Made by a program: the position numbers and the translations under genes | Notes under the pieces: generated by a model | Databases searched by the model: none | What the model was told of the DNA's origin: nothing | The model's input: only the letters and a program-made list of their open reading frames with translations | Source of the DNA: Lachnoclostridium sp. An169 | GTDB taxonomy: Bacteria > Bacillota > Clostridia > Lachnospirales > Lachnospiraceae | DNA length: 64,000 nucleotides | NCBI RefSeq assembly: GCF_002160525.1 | Contig: NZ_NFKT01000003.1 | Coordinates: 124,001 to 188,000 of the forward strand | Reading direction: 5' to 3' | Shown: piece after piece, positions 24,657-33,209 of the stretch | Numbering within the stretch: the first letter of the stretch is position 1 | Layout: the number at the start of each line of letters is the position of its first letter

Positions 24657-24915
24657 AGAAGAATTGAAAAGCCTGGATAGGAAATATTTTGCTGTCATTG
24701 CGGCGGATGAATATGATGTAACGGTAATGTCCCGGAATACGGGGCATTACTGGTACATCCACAACCCGGAGTATCCGGGGAAAGGCAGCTGTATTATCTT
24801 TCATAAGCATAAGGCATCACATCCGTATCACCAGCATGGTAGGGCTGGTACACTGCGACAGGCGGTGCAGAGGATTAAGGGACATGATAAGTGGCAGATG
24901 AATGGAAGAATCTGA
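24646..24915 (+). CDS. Small conserved protein after parB
   Basis: An 89-residue protein starting at TTG 24646, with GGGAGG nine bases upstream and an 11-base overlap with parB. It contains YFAVIAADEYDVTVMSRNTG, HYWYIHNPEY and a His/Lys-rich middle. I do not recognise the family. Overlap and direction make it the fourth gene of the symE-parA-parB operon. Confidence 0.6.
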   Translation: MFSKEELKSLDRKYFAVIAADEYDVTVMSRNTGHYWYIHNPEYPGKGSCIIFHKHKASHPYHQHGRAGTLRQAVQRIKGHDKWQMNGRI

Positions 24916-24917
24916 TT

Positions 24918-24979
24918 GCTGCGAAAACGCAGCGAAAAATAAAAATATACTTGACATTTCGCAGCGGAAAATTTATAAT
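24918..24979 (+). promoter_or_regulatory. Consensus promoter with three GCAGCG-type half sites
   Basis: TTGACA (24951-24956), 17-base spacer, TATAAT (24974-24979): a full consensus promoter for the XRE-Dcm pair. Upstream is the palindrome GCTGCG-AAAA-CGCAGC (24918-24933); a third CGCAGCG half site lies within the spacer (about 24960-24966). This layout suggests autoregulation by the XRE protein encoded just downstream. Confidence 0.75.
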
Positions 24980-24996
24980 AATTTAGAGGTGGTACT

Positions 24997-25323
24997 ATGC
25001 AGAATTTGGGAGAGCATTTGAAACGGCTTCGCAATGATATGGGGCTGAGCTTGTATAAGGTTTATCAGCAGACAGGGATAACGGACTCAAGATTATCTAA
25101 GGCAGAAAATGGAGCTTGGAGCAATTTGAAGCTATCTGAGCTGAAAAAGCTTGCAGTTCTTTATGAAGCACCCATAATCCCTATGTGCCTTATGGCTGGA
25201 ATGTTCGATGTGTCTGATATTGAAGAGTATCACTCAGGGTTTAAAAATGTTGCTTTGCTGGATGATGAAGATAAACAGCATATTCAGTCAGAGATCGACT
25301 ACATCTTAAAAAAGAAAGGATGA
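24997..25323 (+). CDS. XRE-family transcription regulator (candidate restriction-modification controller)
   Basis: A 108-residue protein with an N-terminal helix-turn-helix (LGEHLKRLRNDMGLSLYKVY, then GITDSRLSKAENG) and an unassigned C-terminus. It lies directly behind a consensus promoter with symmetric half sites and just before a C5 methyltransferase gene. Small XRE controllers often precede methylase genes and time their expression, so an autoregulatory controller role is likely but inferred. Base composition is clearly more AT-rich than in the host genes. Confidence 0.8.
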   Translation: MQNLGEHLKRLRNDMGLSLYKVYQQTGITDSRLSKAENGAWSNLKLSELKKLAVLYEAPIIPMCLMAGMFDVSDIEEYHSGFKNVALLDDEDKQHIQSEIDYILKKKG

Positions 25324-25328
25324 TAGAT

Positions 25329-26381
25329 ATGATTTTTCATCTTGGAGAATTGTTCTGCGGTCCTGGCGGAATTGGCTGGGGAGCCACACACGCAGACATA
25401 AATGACCCGGAATATGGAATTGTACATGAGTGGGCTAATGATTATGATGAAGACACTTGTGAGACCTACCGCCATAATATATGTCCTGATGATCCGGATT
25501 CTGTTTATCACGGAGACATCAGAACCTTTGATATGGATCAGCTTGATCCGATCGATGCACTTGCCTTTGGGTTCCCGTGCAACGATTACAGTGTAGTGGG
25601 CGAGCAGAAGGGCATGGATGGAACTTTTGGACCTCTGTACACATATGGAGTAAAAGCACTGAAAAAGTTTAGACCGCAGTGGTTTTTGGCTGAAAATGTT
25701 GGCGGGCTTAGAAGTGCTAATGAGGGAAAGGCACTTAAGAAGATCCTATCAGAACTGGAAGGTGCAGGATATAAGATAACGCCTCATTTGTATAAGTTTG
25801 AAGAATATGGCATACCGCAGGCGAGACATCGTTTGATTATTATTGGGATAAGAAACGATATTGACATTGAATTTAAAGTTCCGTCTCCTGCACCTTATGC
25901 TGGAATAGATAATACATGCAGAAATGCAATAGAGAATCCGCCTATTCCTGCCGATGCATTTAATAATGAGCCGACAAGACAGTCAAAGCAGGTTGTTGAA
26001 AGGCTTAAGCATATACTTCCCGGGCAGAATGCTTTTACGGCTGATTTGCCGGATGAGTTGAAACTTAATATCAAAGGCGCAAAAATAAGTCAAATATATA
26101 AAAGACTTGATCCGGATAAGCCGTCATATACAGTGACTGGAAGCGGCGGCGGAGGAACGCATATTTATCATTGGGAAGAACCCAGGGCTTTAACGAATAG
26201 AGAGCGTGCAAGGCTTCAGACATTCCCGGATGACTTTGAGTTTTTGGGAAGTAAGGAAAGTGTACGCAAGCAGATTGGAATGGCTGTTCCCTGCCGAGGA
26301 GCAAAGATAATATTTGAAGCTTTGCTCAAATGTTTTGCAGGCATTGAATATGAGTCAGTAGAAGCAAGTATCAATGAATAA
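25329..26381 (+). CDS. dcm: DNA (cytosine-5-)-methyltransferase (Dcm type)
   Basis: A 350-residue C5 methylase. Motif I is ELFCGPGGIGWG; motif IV with catalytic Cys84 is GFPCNDYSVVGE, with PCN where most enzymes have PCQ; motif VI is AENVGG; motif VIII is QARHRLIIIGI; the C-terminal motif X is QIGMAVPC. The target-recognition region lies between residues about 190 and 270. Start: ATG 25329, eight bases after AGAAAGG; an in-frame ATG at 25320 sits on that site. It is paired with Vsr and a nuclease operon on the opposite strand, which implies it protects DNA from those enzymes. Confidence 0.9.
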   Translation: MIFHLGELFCGPGGIGWGATHADINDPEYGIVHEWANDYDEDTCETYRHNICPDDPDSVYHGDIRTFDMDQLDPIDALAFGFPCNDYSVVGEQKGMDGTFGPLYTYGVKALKKFRPQWFLAENVGGLRSANEGKALKKILSELEGAGYKITPHLYKFEEYGIPQARHRLIIIGIRNDIDIEFKVPSPAPYAGIDNTCRNAIENPPIPADAFNNEPTRQSKQVVERLKHILPGQNAFTADLPDELKLNIKGAKISQIYKRLDPDKPSYTVTGSGGGGTHIYHWEEPRALTNRERARLQTFPDDFEFLGSKESVRKQIGMAVPCRGAKIIFEALLKCFAGIEYESVEASINE

Positions 26382-26386
26382 TGTAG

Positions 26387-26418
26387 CGACCAGCTGAAGA
26401 TGGTTCAGCTGGTCGTTT
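26387..26418. terminator. Terminator between convergent dcm and vsr
   Basis: A perfect 12-bp stem (26387-26398 with 26404-26415), five-base loop and TTTCC tail. It overlaps the last codons of vsr on the other strand, so it may stop both transcripts. Confidence 0.75.
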
Positions 26419-26878
26419 CCTTGTGGGACGAACTCTTGTCTCTTTCATTATATTTTGGGGGTAGGTTGCCCAGGATTTCCTTTTCAACACGTTCCATAGT
26501 GTCTTTAAGAACTTTTTTCTTTAATTCACATTCCCATACAACGATGACATTCCAGCCCATGGCTGAAAGCGCAGCTTGATTGGCTTTATCTCGTTCGACA
26601 TTTCTTTGAATCTTTGGAATCCAATAACCGGTATTAGAGGATGGCCATACGAAACGAGGGCAATCGTGCTTATGCCAGAAACATCCGTTTACAAAGATTA
26701 CGGTCTTATATTTCGGAAGGACAATGTCGGGTTTCCCGGGTAATGTCTTCACATTTTTTCTATAGCGGAAGCCATGAGAAAACAGAATTTTTCTTACTGT
26801 TTCCTCTGGCTTTGAGTTCGTGCTTCGAATGTGAGACATGTTGCGGCTTCTTGCTTCTTTTGTATGATTATCAGCCAT
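26405..26878 (-). CDS. vsr: Very short patch repair endonuclease Vsr
   Basis: A 157-residue mismatch endonuclease that nicks beside T:G mismatches left by deamination of 5-methylcytosine. Recognised by MSHIRSTNSKPEETVRK, GKPDIVLPKYKTVIFVNGCF and WHKHDC, which include the catalytic Asp and the zinc/His residues of Vsr. It is the last gene of the minus-strand five-gene operon, one base after the Z1 gene, and converges on dcm, its usual functional partner. Confidence 0.92.
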   Translation of the reverse strand: MADNHTKEARSRNMSHIRSTNSKPEETVRKILFSHGFRYRKNVKTLPGKPDIVLPKYKTVIFVNGCFWHKHDCPRFVWPSSNTGYWIPKIQRNVERDKANQAALSAMGWNVIVVWECELKKKVLKDTMERVEKEILGNLPPKYNERDKSSSHKETTS

Positions 26879-26879
26879 A

Positions 26880-28724
26880 TCAGTCCTCTACAACATCATA
26901 ATAAACAGCACCCTGCGGAAGCTTGATATTGGGAACCCATAACTGTCTGCCGCCCCATCCTTTTGTACCAGTAACTTGATACATGGTTAAAACTACTTTA
27001 CGGGGGAAGGAGCCTCCCAGCTGCCAATCATTGGGGGACAGCAATGCACCGGTGCCTTGGGCTATATCTCTGTTTCTGCGCACAATAAGAATTCCCTGTG
27101 CAGTCGGAGCTTCAGCGAGCATTGTATCGAGAATTGCCTGGAATGAGGAAAGTTTAAAATCTGTATCAGTGATAACGTGAGACAGTATTTCCTTCATAAG
27201 CCGCAGACTGACCTGATAATATGGTTCATTTTCCGAAAAAGGTGACAGCAGATCAGAAATCTGATCTATGGTGTCATTGTCTGGGTGGAACGGATAATAG
27301 TTTGTTCCGCCCGATATAGCAGTCACATGATCAGTGTCGAGGACATTTTTCCGGGTCGGGTTTAATCCGTCTGGATAGTATACTTTGACATCATCCAAAC
27401 CTTGTTCGACCTGTGAAATAATGGAATTGTTGGTGGCATTAATATCGGCAAAAAGTTTATATAAGCGCTCGTCAATATAAATCATCATCATTCCGGGATC
27501 ACGATCGTACCCAAACATTCGGCTGTGCTGCCACATAGTATCAGCCTGCGGTTTTTTGCTGGTACGGGTATAGTAAATGGTCTGCAGGCTTGGGAAGGTA
27601 ACGCCTCTTCCAAGCGTGTTTCCTCCTATGACAAAATTGCATCCGAAAGAATATTCATCACTGTCAACATCTGATTTTCCATTCATCACGATTACTTTTG
27701 ATTCGTCATTAAGAAGATGATTTGCTATATATTCAAATAACTGCTTGAATGGAAGCTTTTCTGTTTTTGACGGAGAAAGCAGGGCATACTGTTTCTTGAG
27801 TTTATCTGAAAATTCACCGTTGAGGTTATCTTTGCACCAGTTAAGTTCAGAAATGATGCTGTCCGCAAATCTTTGATGTGCAGCCTGCCGAACACTGGGA
27901 TGTATCAGGCAATTAGAAACAGGGCCGCCGGACGCTAAAATCTGCGCTGAAACAAGAAGATGGCGTATAACTACATTGCGCTCGGCGTGATCCAGTGTGT
28001 CCAAGTATGTTACGCATTCAGCTTTTCGGCTTTTAGGAAAGAAAAAGTCCCCGCCGAGATATCCCTTGCCTGGTTTGAAATAATGCGTAAAAAGAGGATG
28101 CCATCCGGATCCTACCGTTTGAAGAAGTATAGCTTGGGGCGTTCCGGTTACCTGAAGATATAAACTGCTTGAGGCGCCGTCTCGTATAGATCCAAGATAT
28201 TTGTTGATTGAGGATTGTCTGTTTTTATTGACAAGTGTATTAAGAGAAGCCGCATCAGCCTCATCATCAACGATAAAAAGCGGATTGCCGCGCATGAATC
28301 CAGTGGAATTGAATATATTGGCCCATAGTTTCAGAATTCTTGCGTTCTTTTTTAAGACAACAATCGTCGGGAGCATCAAATTATTCTCAGCAAAAAGTCT
28401 GGCATCGTTTTCGCCGCAGATACAGTACCCGTCCAGATCCGATTTAACACGGTCCAAGGTCTGCTGCTGGAGGACGACGTTATCGGTGGTCAGCAGGACA
28501 AAGACAGGAAAACCAAGGTCAGTTGCTTTGCACATTATTCCGAACATCTGACCAGTCTTGCCTGACTGTACGTTGCCGAACAGCAGTCCTATTTCATGGC
28601 TCATAAATGAGAATTTTTTAAGATAGTTATTCCCGACATCTTCTGCAGTTGCCGAAATCGATTCAGCAAGCCCGGTATTTCCGCGTTCTACAATTTTATT
28701 CAGATAATTTTTGAGATACGACAT
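26880..28724 (-). CDS. Z1-domain superfamily 2 ATPase (restriction-associated)
   Basis: A 614-residue protein with Walker A FGNVQSGKTGQM near residue 50, DExD-like FIVDDEADAAS near residue 150, and the Z1 domain core (GCNFVIGGNTLGRGVTFPSL, TMWQHSRMFGYDRDPGMMMI). Z1 proteins are known from gene clusters with Dcm, Vsr and other restriction components and are thought to be helicase-like motors or nucleases in DNA restriction. It overlaps the PLD nuclease gene by one base. Function in restriction is inferred from these associations. Confidence 0.85.
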   Translation of the reverse strand: MSYLKNYLNKIVERGNTGLAESISATAEDVGNNYLKKFSFMSHEIGLLFGNVQSGKTGQMFGIMCKATDLGFPVFVLLTTDNVVLQQQTLDRVKSDLDGYCICGENDARLFAENNLMLPTIVVLKKNARILKLWANIFNSTGFMRGNPLFIVDDEADAASLNTLVNKNRQSSINKYLGSIRDGASSSLYLQVTGTPQAILLQTVGSGWHPLFTHYFKPGKGYLGGDFFFPKSRKAECVTYLDTLDHAERNVVIRHLLVSAQILASGGPVSNCLIHPSVRQAAHQRFADSIISELNWCKDNLNGEFSDKLKKQYALLSPSKTEKLPFKQLFEYIANHLLNDESKVIVMNGKSDVDSDEYSFGCNFVIGGNTLGRGVTFPSLQTIYYTRTSKKPQADTMWQHSRMFGYDRDPGMMMIYIDERLYKLFADINATNNSIISQVEQGLDDVKVYYPDGLNPTRKNVLDTDHVTAISGGTNYYPFHPDNDTIDQISDLLSPFSENEPYYQVSLRLMKEILSHVITDTDFKLSSFQAILDTMLAEAPTAQGILIVRRNRDIAQGTGALLSPNDWQLGGSFPRKVVLTMYQVTGTKGWGGRQLWVPNIKLPQGAVYYDVVED

Positions 28725-29884
28725 TATTCTTCGTCTCCTTCCTTATTTTCAGGCCTGAAAGAGAGCATCCATACATCTAAAGCTGTTCCGTCTTCATCAA
28801 GGGCTGTTTGCCCGGTTTTCTTGAGGTATAGATTTTCACAGCCATATTCCTGAAGGATTTCTTTGGTGATCATTCCTGTTCGGTCCGTATCCAGCTGGGT
28901 ATCATTTACTGGAACAACAAGACCTGCAGCGGCAAGGCGGCCTTTAAGCCAACGTCCCATGATCAGCTCATCGCCCACAGCACTGAATTGTTTGTTGCCG
29001 TCGCTTGTGGTGTGAGCCTTAAACCAATATCCGTCATCTGTGATGATGAAAAATGGTTTATTCTTTTCTGGATAGCCATCAATTTTGGTAATTTCTTTTG
29101 CAACAGTCAGCTGTGTTTCATACCAATCACGGGATTTTCGTTTGTTTCTTGGAGCGGCATAGCATACATTTACATTTGATTTGGTAAAATGTTTGCCGTC
29201 ATCCATGTGTCTCTCAGCATAAGCAGGTACTTTAAGCGGAAGAAGAAAAGATGCGTATGCTGAACATCTTTTATAAAATTCAACATTTGAAGGAGGTACT
29301 TCTGCAACGAGCTCGATGCCTGAGAGAGCAGTGTTCTTTTCAAATATCAGCGGCATATCGGATATATCTTCAATATTGGCTGAACATGCCGGAGCTTTCA
29401 GTTTCTGTATAAAATCCGATATCTCTTTGCATTCCGATGGATCAATTGTAAGAGAAGAGATTTCATACTGTCTTCTGTTTGAGGCTTCCAGTTTTATAAC
29501 TCCGAGGTTTGCGGATCCTATGATTGCAGAAAAAGGGACTCCATCCTTATAAAAACAATAGAGCTTTCCGTGATACTTGAAAGAACGGACAATTCTTATT
29601 TCACCCGTTCTGGACGCGCGCCATTTTTTGTTGATTTTTACAGCAGTGTGATAGGAACTTTCGGGCATGCCTTCGATATAGTACATTCCGATATTCAGGC
29701 ATATCTGTTTTATGCTGTAATCAGAAATTAAATTATCCAACTCTTCCAGAGAAGCACGGGAAACATAGCCGACAGCTATTTCCACATAATCTGCCTTGGC
29801 CAGCTGTTCCTGAAAGCAGTCTATAATTGTCTGCTGATCATCCGCTGTTCCCAAAGGAAGTATATTTGAATAAAGCAGCTTCAT
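28724..29884 (-). CDS. PLD-family (NgoFVII-like) restriction endonuclease
   Basis: A 386-residue protein with one phospholipase-D-type active-site motif (KYHGKLYCFYKDGVPFSAII followed by GSANLG), as in NgoFVII-type and BfiI-like metal-independent nucleases, which work as dimers. The N-terminal part is the nuclease; the C-terminal ~200 residues (PAYAERHMDDGKHF, WYETQLTVAKEI, YWFKAHTTSDGNKQFSA) are probably the DNA-recognition domain. Overlaps both neighbours by one base. Together with Dcm it forms a restriction-modification pair; the target sequence is unknown. Confidence 0.82.
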   Translation of the reverse strand: MKLLYSNILPLGTADDQQTIIDCFQEQLAKADYVEIAVGYVSRASLEELDNLISDYSIKQICLNIGMYYIEGMPESSYHTAVKINKKWRASRTGEIRIVRSFKYHGKLYCFYKDGVPFSAIIGSANLGVIKLEASNRRQYEISSLTIDPSECKEISDFIQKLKAPACSANIEDISDMPLIFEKNTALSGIELVAEVPPSNVEFYKRCSAYASFLLPLKVPAYAERHMDDGKHFTKSNVNVCYAAPRNKRKSRDWYETQLTVAKEITKIDGYPEKNKPFFIITDDGYWFKAHTTSDGNKQFSAVGDELIMGRWLKGRLAAAGLVVPVNDTQLDTDRTGMITKEILQEYGCENLYLKKTGQTALDEDGTALDVWMLSFRPENKEGDEE

Positions 29885-30096
29885 TATTTTTCCTCCTCGT
29901 CAATGGTTTCCAGGATATCTTCAAGATGAACGTTCAGCGATTCACATATTTTCAGCAGTACATCGGTAGTAATGTTTTCGCATTTGCCCAACTTGGCAAT
30001 GGACGCTGAGCTTACGCCGGATGCAACTTTAAGATCGTGTTTGTTCATTCCTTTATCGATTAGCAGTTTCCAGAGTTTATTATAGCTGATTTTCAT
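29884..30096 (-). CDS. Cro/CI-like XRE regulator
   Basis: A 70-residue helix-turn-helix protein (KLWKLLIDKGMNKHDLKVAS, GVSSASIAKLGKCENITTDV, LLKICESLNVHLEDIL) with an acidic tail. Its size and sequence fit the Cro/CI family that commonly accompanies C5 methylases and Z1/NgoFVII genes. It lies 14 bases after the NACHT gene and its stop overlaps the nuclease start, so it may control the nuclease half of the operon. Confidence 0.85.
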   Translation of the reverse strand: MKISYNKLWKLLIDKGMNKHDLKVASGVSSASIAKLGKCENITTDVLLKICESLNVHLEDILETIDEEEK

Positions 30097-30110
30097 AGAT
30101 TTTGTCCTTT

Positions 30111-32480
30111 CTAATCATCGAATAAATCGTCAGATTCGTCTTCTTTTTGAATTGAAGCACGCAGTTCATCATAGTATCTTTTGATGTTCTGATATTCTTC
30201 TGCTAATGGGAAACCCGAATCTTCCATAAAGTCACGAAGAATTTTATATTTACCAGGATTATGCGTCAGCTGGTATATTTCTATTTCGATAGTAATGCCG
30301 GTTTGCTCCGGCTTGCCGAAGAGGTAATTATATTGATAAGGAACATCCTCTTCAAAAGCAACTGTTGTATCATCCATCAGACTTTCTGCGATTTCTTCTT
30401 GATTTTGAAATCTTTCATAAACATCTTCATCCAAAAAATATTCATAAACTCGTACGGATTCTTTTGTCGGAAGATCATAAATCAGTGAAGGCCAGTCGAG
30501 AAAATCCAAATCAACAAGTCCTCCAAGATGCTTAAATTCTAATATTTTCCTGTAAATAAAAGACTGCGCTTCATTGAAATAGGTGTCACCGGTTTCTCCT
30601 TCCTGATAATATAGAACAGGATACTGATCTTCAAGAAAAGTCCAATATTCTTCGTCTGTGCCTGATGCTGAACATTTTTCTAATAAAGCACGTAAATGAG
30701 GAAGAAAAATGTATCTTTCTACTTTTTCCGGTATCATGTCGCAGAGCATATCAAAGGTTCTGTCAGTATAGGAACGATCCTGCATTTTTTCAAAGAAGTT
30801 GCCTACCCGGATAAGCTTTGAATCGTATCCCGAGGCAAAATGAACTGCGGCAAAATATTCTTGGAAGGAACGGTGTATAAAATAATATTTTTCTCCTTCC
30901 CGGTACATGATGCACAGGTTGTCAGTAAGATCGCGAAGAAAGTCATAAGGTGCTGCACCGCATTTTTCTGCGTATGTATCTTTGAGTACCTTCTGCATAT
31001 AAGAATTAAAGCTGATATCAGTAAATTCCAATTCTTCATCTTTATAGGTTCTGGCACAAAATTCTGCAAAATACTTAGAAAATTCCTCCGGGGTAAGCTT
31101 TGTGTGAAGGGGACGTTTGAATGATCCTTTTGTAGCATCATGCAGTCTTGCCATTGTCTCATATGCTTTGGAGTAAAACACGTGCATTTTGGCAGGAACC
31201 TCTCCGAATGAAGAATAGGTCATCAGCATGATTGTGAGCAGTAGCGGGTTGCTGGCAAACTGATAATGAGAGTTATATAATTTCTGATCCAAAGCCTCCA
31301 TGAAACTATTTTTAGCCGCGGTATCCCAGAACTCCAGTTTTTCAATAAGTGCTAAGGATTGAGGTTTTGTCAAAGGTTCGATATTAAATATTGAAAACTT
31401 AGAATACGCTATGAAATTATAAACTGGCCTGGATGTAATCACAATCATGTTGCCCGGATATGATTTTATAAAGGCTTCCAAGTCCGTATCAAAAGATTCT
31501 CTGACTAATGACTGAATCTCATCAAGTCCGTCCATCAAAAGAACAAGTTCTTTATTCAGCAGGCTGTTTATAACATCTGCTTGAGAGATGTTCGAATCAA
31601 AATCCTTGGCTGATTTCCAGATAAAGTCCACGATTCCATTTGTGTCATCTTTGTAGTTTTTGAGAGAAAGAAGCAGGGGAACATGGCCCTTCGCATCTAT
31701 CGACTGAGACGATGAGAGGAAAAGATGGGTAAGCATCATGGATTTTCCGATGCCGCCGGTTCCTTCAATAATAATATAATTTGACTCTTTTTCCAGTTTT
31801 TCTATAGTAGCATTCTCAATAATCTTTTCGGACTTGAAATCTCTAAGCCCTGACGCCTTGAATTTCTTATACTTGATGTTGCTGCAGATAAAGAGATCAT
31901 AAAATGGGTGGGGCTTCTCAGCGTAAAGCAAAGTTTTCTTTGTTGAATAATAGGTGGACGCAGTATTGAGATAAGTTTGAAAAGGATGAGGTACATCGCC
32001 GGTTTCCTGGGGCAAGCCGCCAAAATACAATACTCCGTCTTTAACAGCAGCAAGATCAGGAGCAATGCCTTTAGGTTCAATAATAATGGGCGGAATAGTT
32101 CCTTTTTTAGAAGCACCCGCCGCTTCAATAATGATTGAATTAAATAAGTCGGCGAGCATATCACCTGCATTATGCAGACTTATATGCGGAAGAACATCAG
32201 AAAACTGCCGGCAAAGGTTTTCAACAGCGCCGTCTGGAAATTGATGAATATATTCTGAAAAAGCCATAGGCTCAATGTATGTATTTATTTTCTTGGCAAG
32301 CCGCGATATCTTTGCCTGACCATTATAAAAAGATTTATAGGTGCTGGGCTGATACTCATCTAAAATAACTTGCCCGTCATCGGAAAGGATTGCTTCAAAT
32401 ATTGAGCGTGTAAATTCTGCTGTGTTTCCGCCGGCGCTGATGACAGAGGCCAATCTATGAATAAACTCTTTGAAATCCAT
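30111..32480 (-). CDS. NACHT-domain STAND NTPase (candidate anti-phage protein)
   Basis: A 789-residue protein. I start at the ATG with GAGGGAT about eight bases upstream; the frame is open a further 51 codons but that part has no good ribosome site. Residues 1 to about 235 are an unassigned N-terminal domain, the likely effector. The NACHT NTPase spans about 236-520: Walker A EGTGGIGKSMM near 239-249, Walker B ELVLLMDGLDEIQ, then VITSRPVYNF and SNPLLLTIMLM. The C-terminal ~270 residues contain a YFIHRSFQEYFAAVHF segment typical of bacterial NACHT proteins and end in a very acidic tail. Bacterial NACHT proteins are known phage-defence sensors. It leads an operon with restriction genes. Confidence 0.82.
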   Translation of the reverse strand: MDFKEFIHRLASVISAGGNTAEFTRSIFEAILSDDGQVILDEYQPSTYKSFYNGQAKISRLAKKINTYIEPMAFSEYIHQFPDGAVENLCRQFSDVLPHISLHNAGDMLADLFNSIIIEAAGASKKGTIPPIIIEPKGIAPDLAAVKDGVLYFGGLPQETGDVPHPFQTYLNTASTYYSTKKTLLYAEKPHPFYDLFICSNIKYKKFKASGLRDFKSEKIIENATIEKLEKESNYIIIEGTGGIGKSMMLTHLFLSSSQSIDAKGHVPLLLSLKNYKDDTNGIVDFIWKSAKDFDSNISQADVINSLLNKELVLLMDGLDEIQSLVRESFDTDLEAFIKSYPGNMIVITSRPVYNFIAYSKFSIFNIEPLTKPQSLALIEKLEFWDTAAKNSFMEALDQKLYNSHYQFASNPLLLTIMLMTYSSFGEVPAKMHVFYSKAYETMARLHDATKGSFKRPLHTKLTPEEFSKYFAEFCARTYKDEELEFTDISFNSYMQKVLKDTYAEKCGAAPYDFLRDLTDNLCIMYREGEKYYFIHRSFQEYFAAVHFASGYDSKLIRVGNFFEKMQDRSYTDRTFDMLCDMIPEKVERYIFLPHLRALLEKCSASGTDEEYWTFLEDQYPVLYYQEGETGDTYFNEAQSFIYRKILEFKHLGGLVDLDFLDWPSLIYDLPTKESVRVYEYFLDEDVYERFQNQEEIAESLMDDTTVAFEEDVPYQYNYLFGKPEQTGITIEIEIYQLTHNPGKYKILRDFMEDSGFPLAEEYQNIKRYYDELRASIQKEDESDDLFDD

Positions 32481-32876
32481 TGCTTTATCCCTCTTTGCCA
32501 AACTTTGTCCTGGGTTGTTTAAGTGTATCCGTGCATAACCGCATTTGTCCGTCCTTTTTAGTAAGATGTAATTGTCAAAAGGTTGGAACCTGTATTTTAG
32601 GACCTGTTCAGTGGTGCGGCTATACATATTCATTCTAACATAGGCTTAGAGATTTGACTACTGTAAATACACTATTGAAATCTGTGATTATAAATTTAGA
32701 TTTAAGAATTACAGAATAAAAATTTATAATACTGCAGTTCAGTGTATTTTGGTGAATACTCTGTGCTGAATAATTGTATTTCACTGTCTTAGATCCGCTG
32801 ATTTGGAGATAAAGGTTCTGACGTAAATTCAACCGAATAAAACTTCGCCAGGATTTTCTTGGGAGCGCGAAAATTA

Positions 32877-32905
32877 TTGACAACAGAACACACGTTCGAT
32901 ATACT
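32877..32905 (+). promoter_or_regulatory. Phage early promoter with a LexA-type SOS box
   Basis: TTGACA (32877-32882), 17-base spacer, TATACT (32900-32905). Inside the spacer is GAAC-ACAC-GTTC (32886-32897), a full match to the Gram-positive LexA core GAAC-RNRY-GTTY. The remaining gap between the NACHT gene and this site (32481-32876) is AT-rich and holds no other gene that I can support. Confidence 0.75.
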
Positions 32906-33024
32906 ATATTTATCGCTGCCATAGGATTTAAGTCACGGCAAACAGTGCAGAGGAAAATAAAACAATCACCAACGGTCAGTTTGACATTCCCTTTTGGCTG
33001 GCCTCTTGCGGGAGGCGAAAAGAT

Positions 33025-33192
33025 ATGCAGGAAGTGCATGTGGCTTGTCCATGTTGTAAAAATAAAAGGTTGTTTGACGCGGATCCGGAGACAGTAGAGG
33101 GCATCATCAAAATTAAATGTCCCATCTGCAAATCGGTCATTGCGGTCAGCTTCCACAAGAAAAAGGTTCGTACTGAGCGAATCGGCGTATGA
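33025..33192 (+). CDS. Small zinc-ribbon protein (Com/KTR-like)
   Basis: A 55-residue protein. It starts at ATG 33025, nine bases after GGGAGG, and has two CxxC pairs (CPCC near residue 8, CPIC near 32) separated by DADPETVEGIIKIK, a typical Com-like zinc ribbon ending in a basic tail. Such proteins are found in prophages and may bind RNA or DNA; Mu Com is a translational activator. It is the first gene after the LexA-boxed promoter and has its own terminator, so it may be induced by DNA damage. Confidence 0.65.
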   Translation: MQEVHVACPCCKNKRLFDADPETVEGIIKIKCPICKSVIAVSFHKKKVRTERIGV

Positions 33193-33209
33193 GAGATCAT
33201 AACGACCAG

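Noticed and set aside
32481..32633. 51-codon N-terminal extension of the NACHT protein
   Set aside because: The frame is open but has no ribosome site, whereas ATG 32480 follows GAGGGAT at good distance.
32635..33156. 173-codon minus-strand frame
   Set aside because: It runs through the SOS-type promoter and opposite the zinc-ribbon gene, with no start signal or domain.
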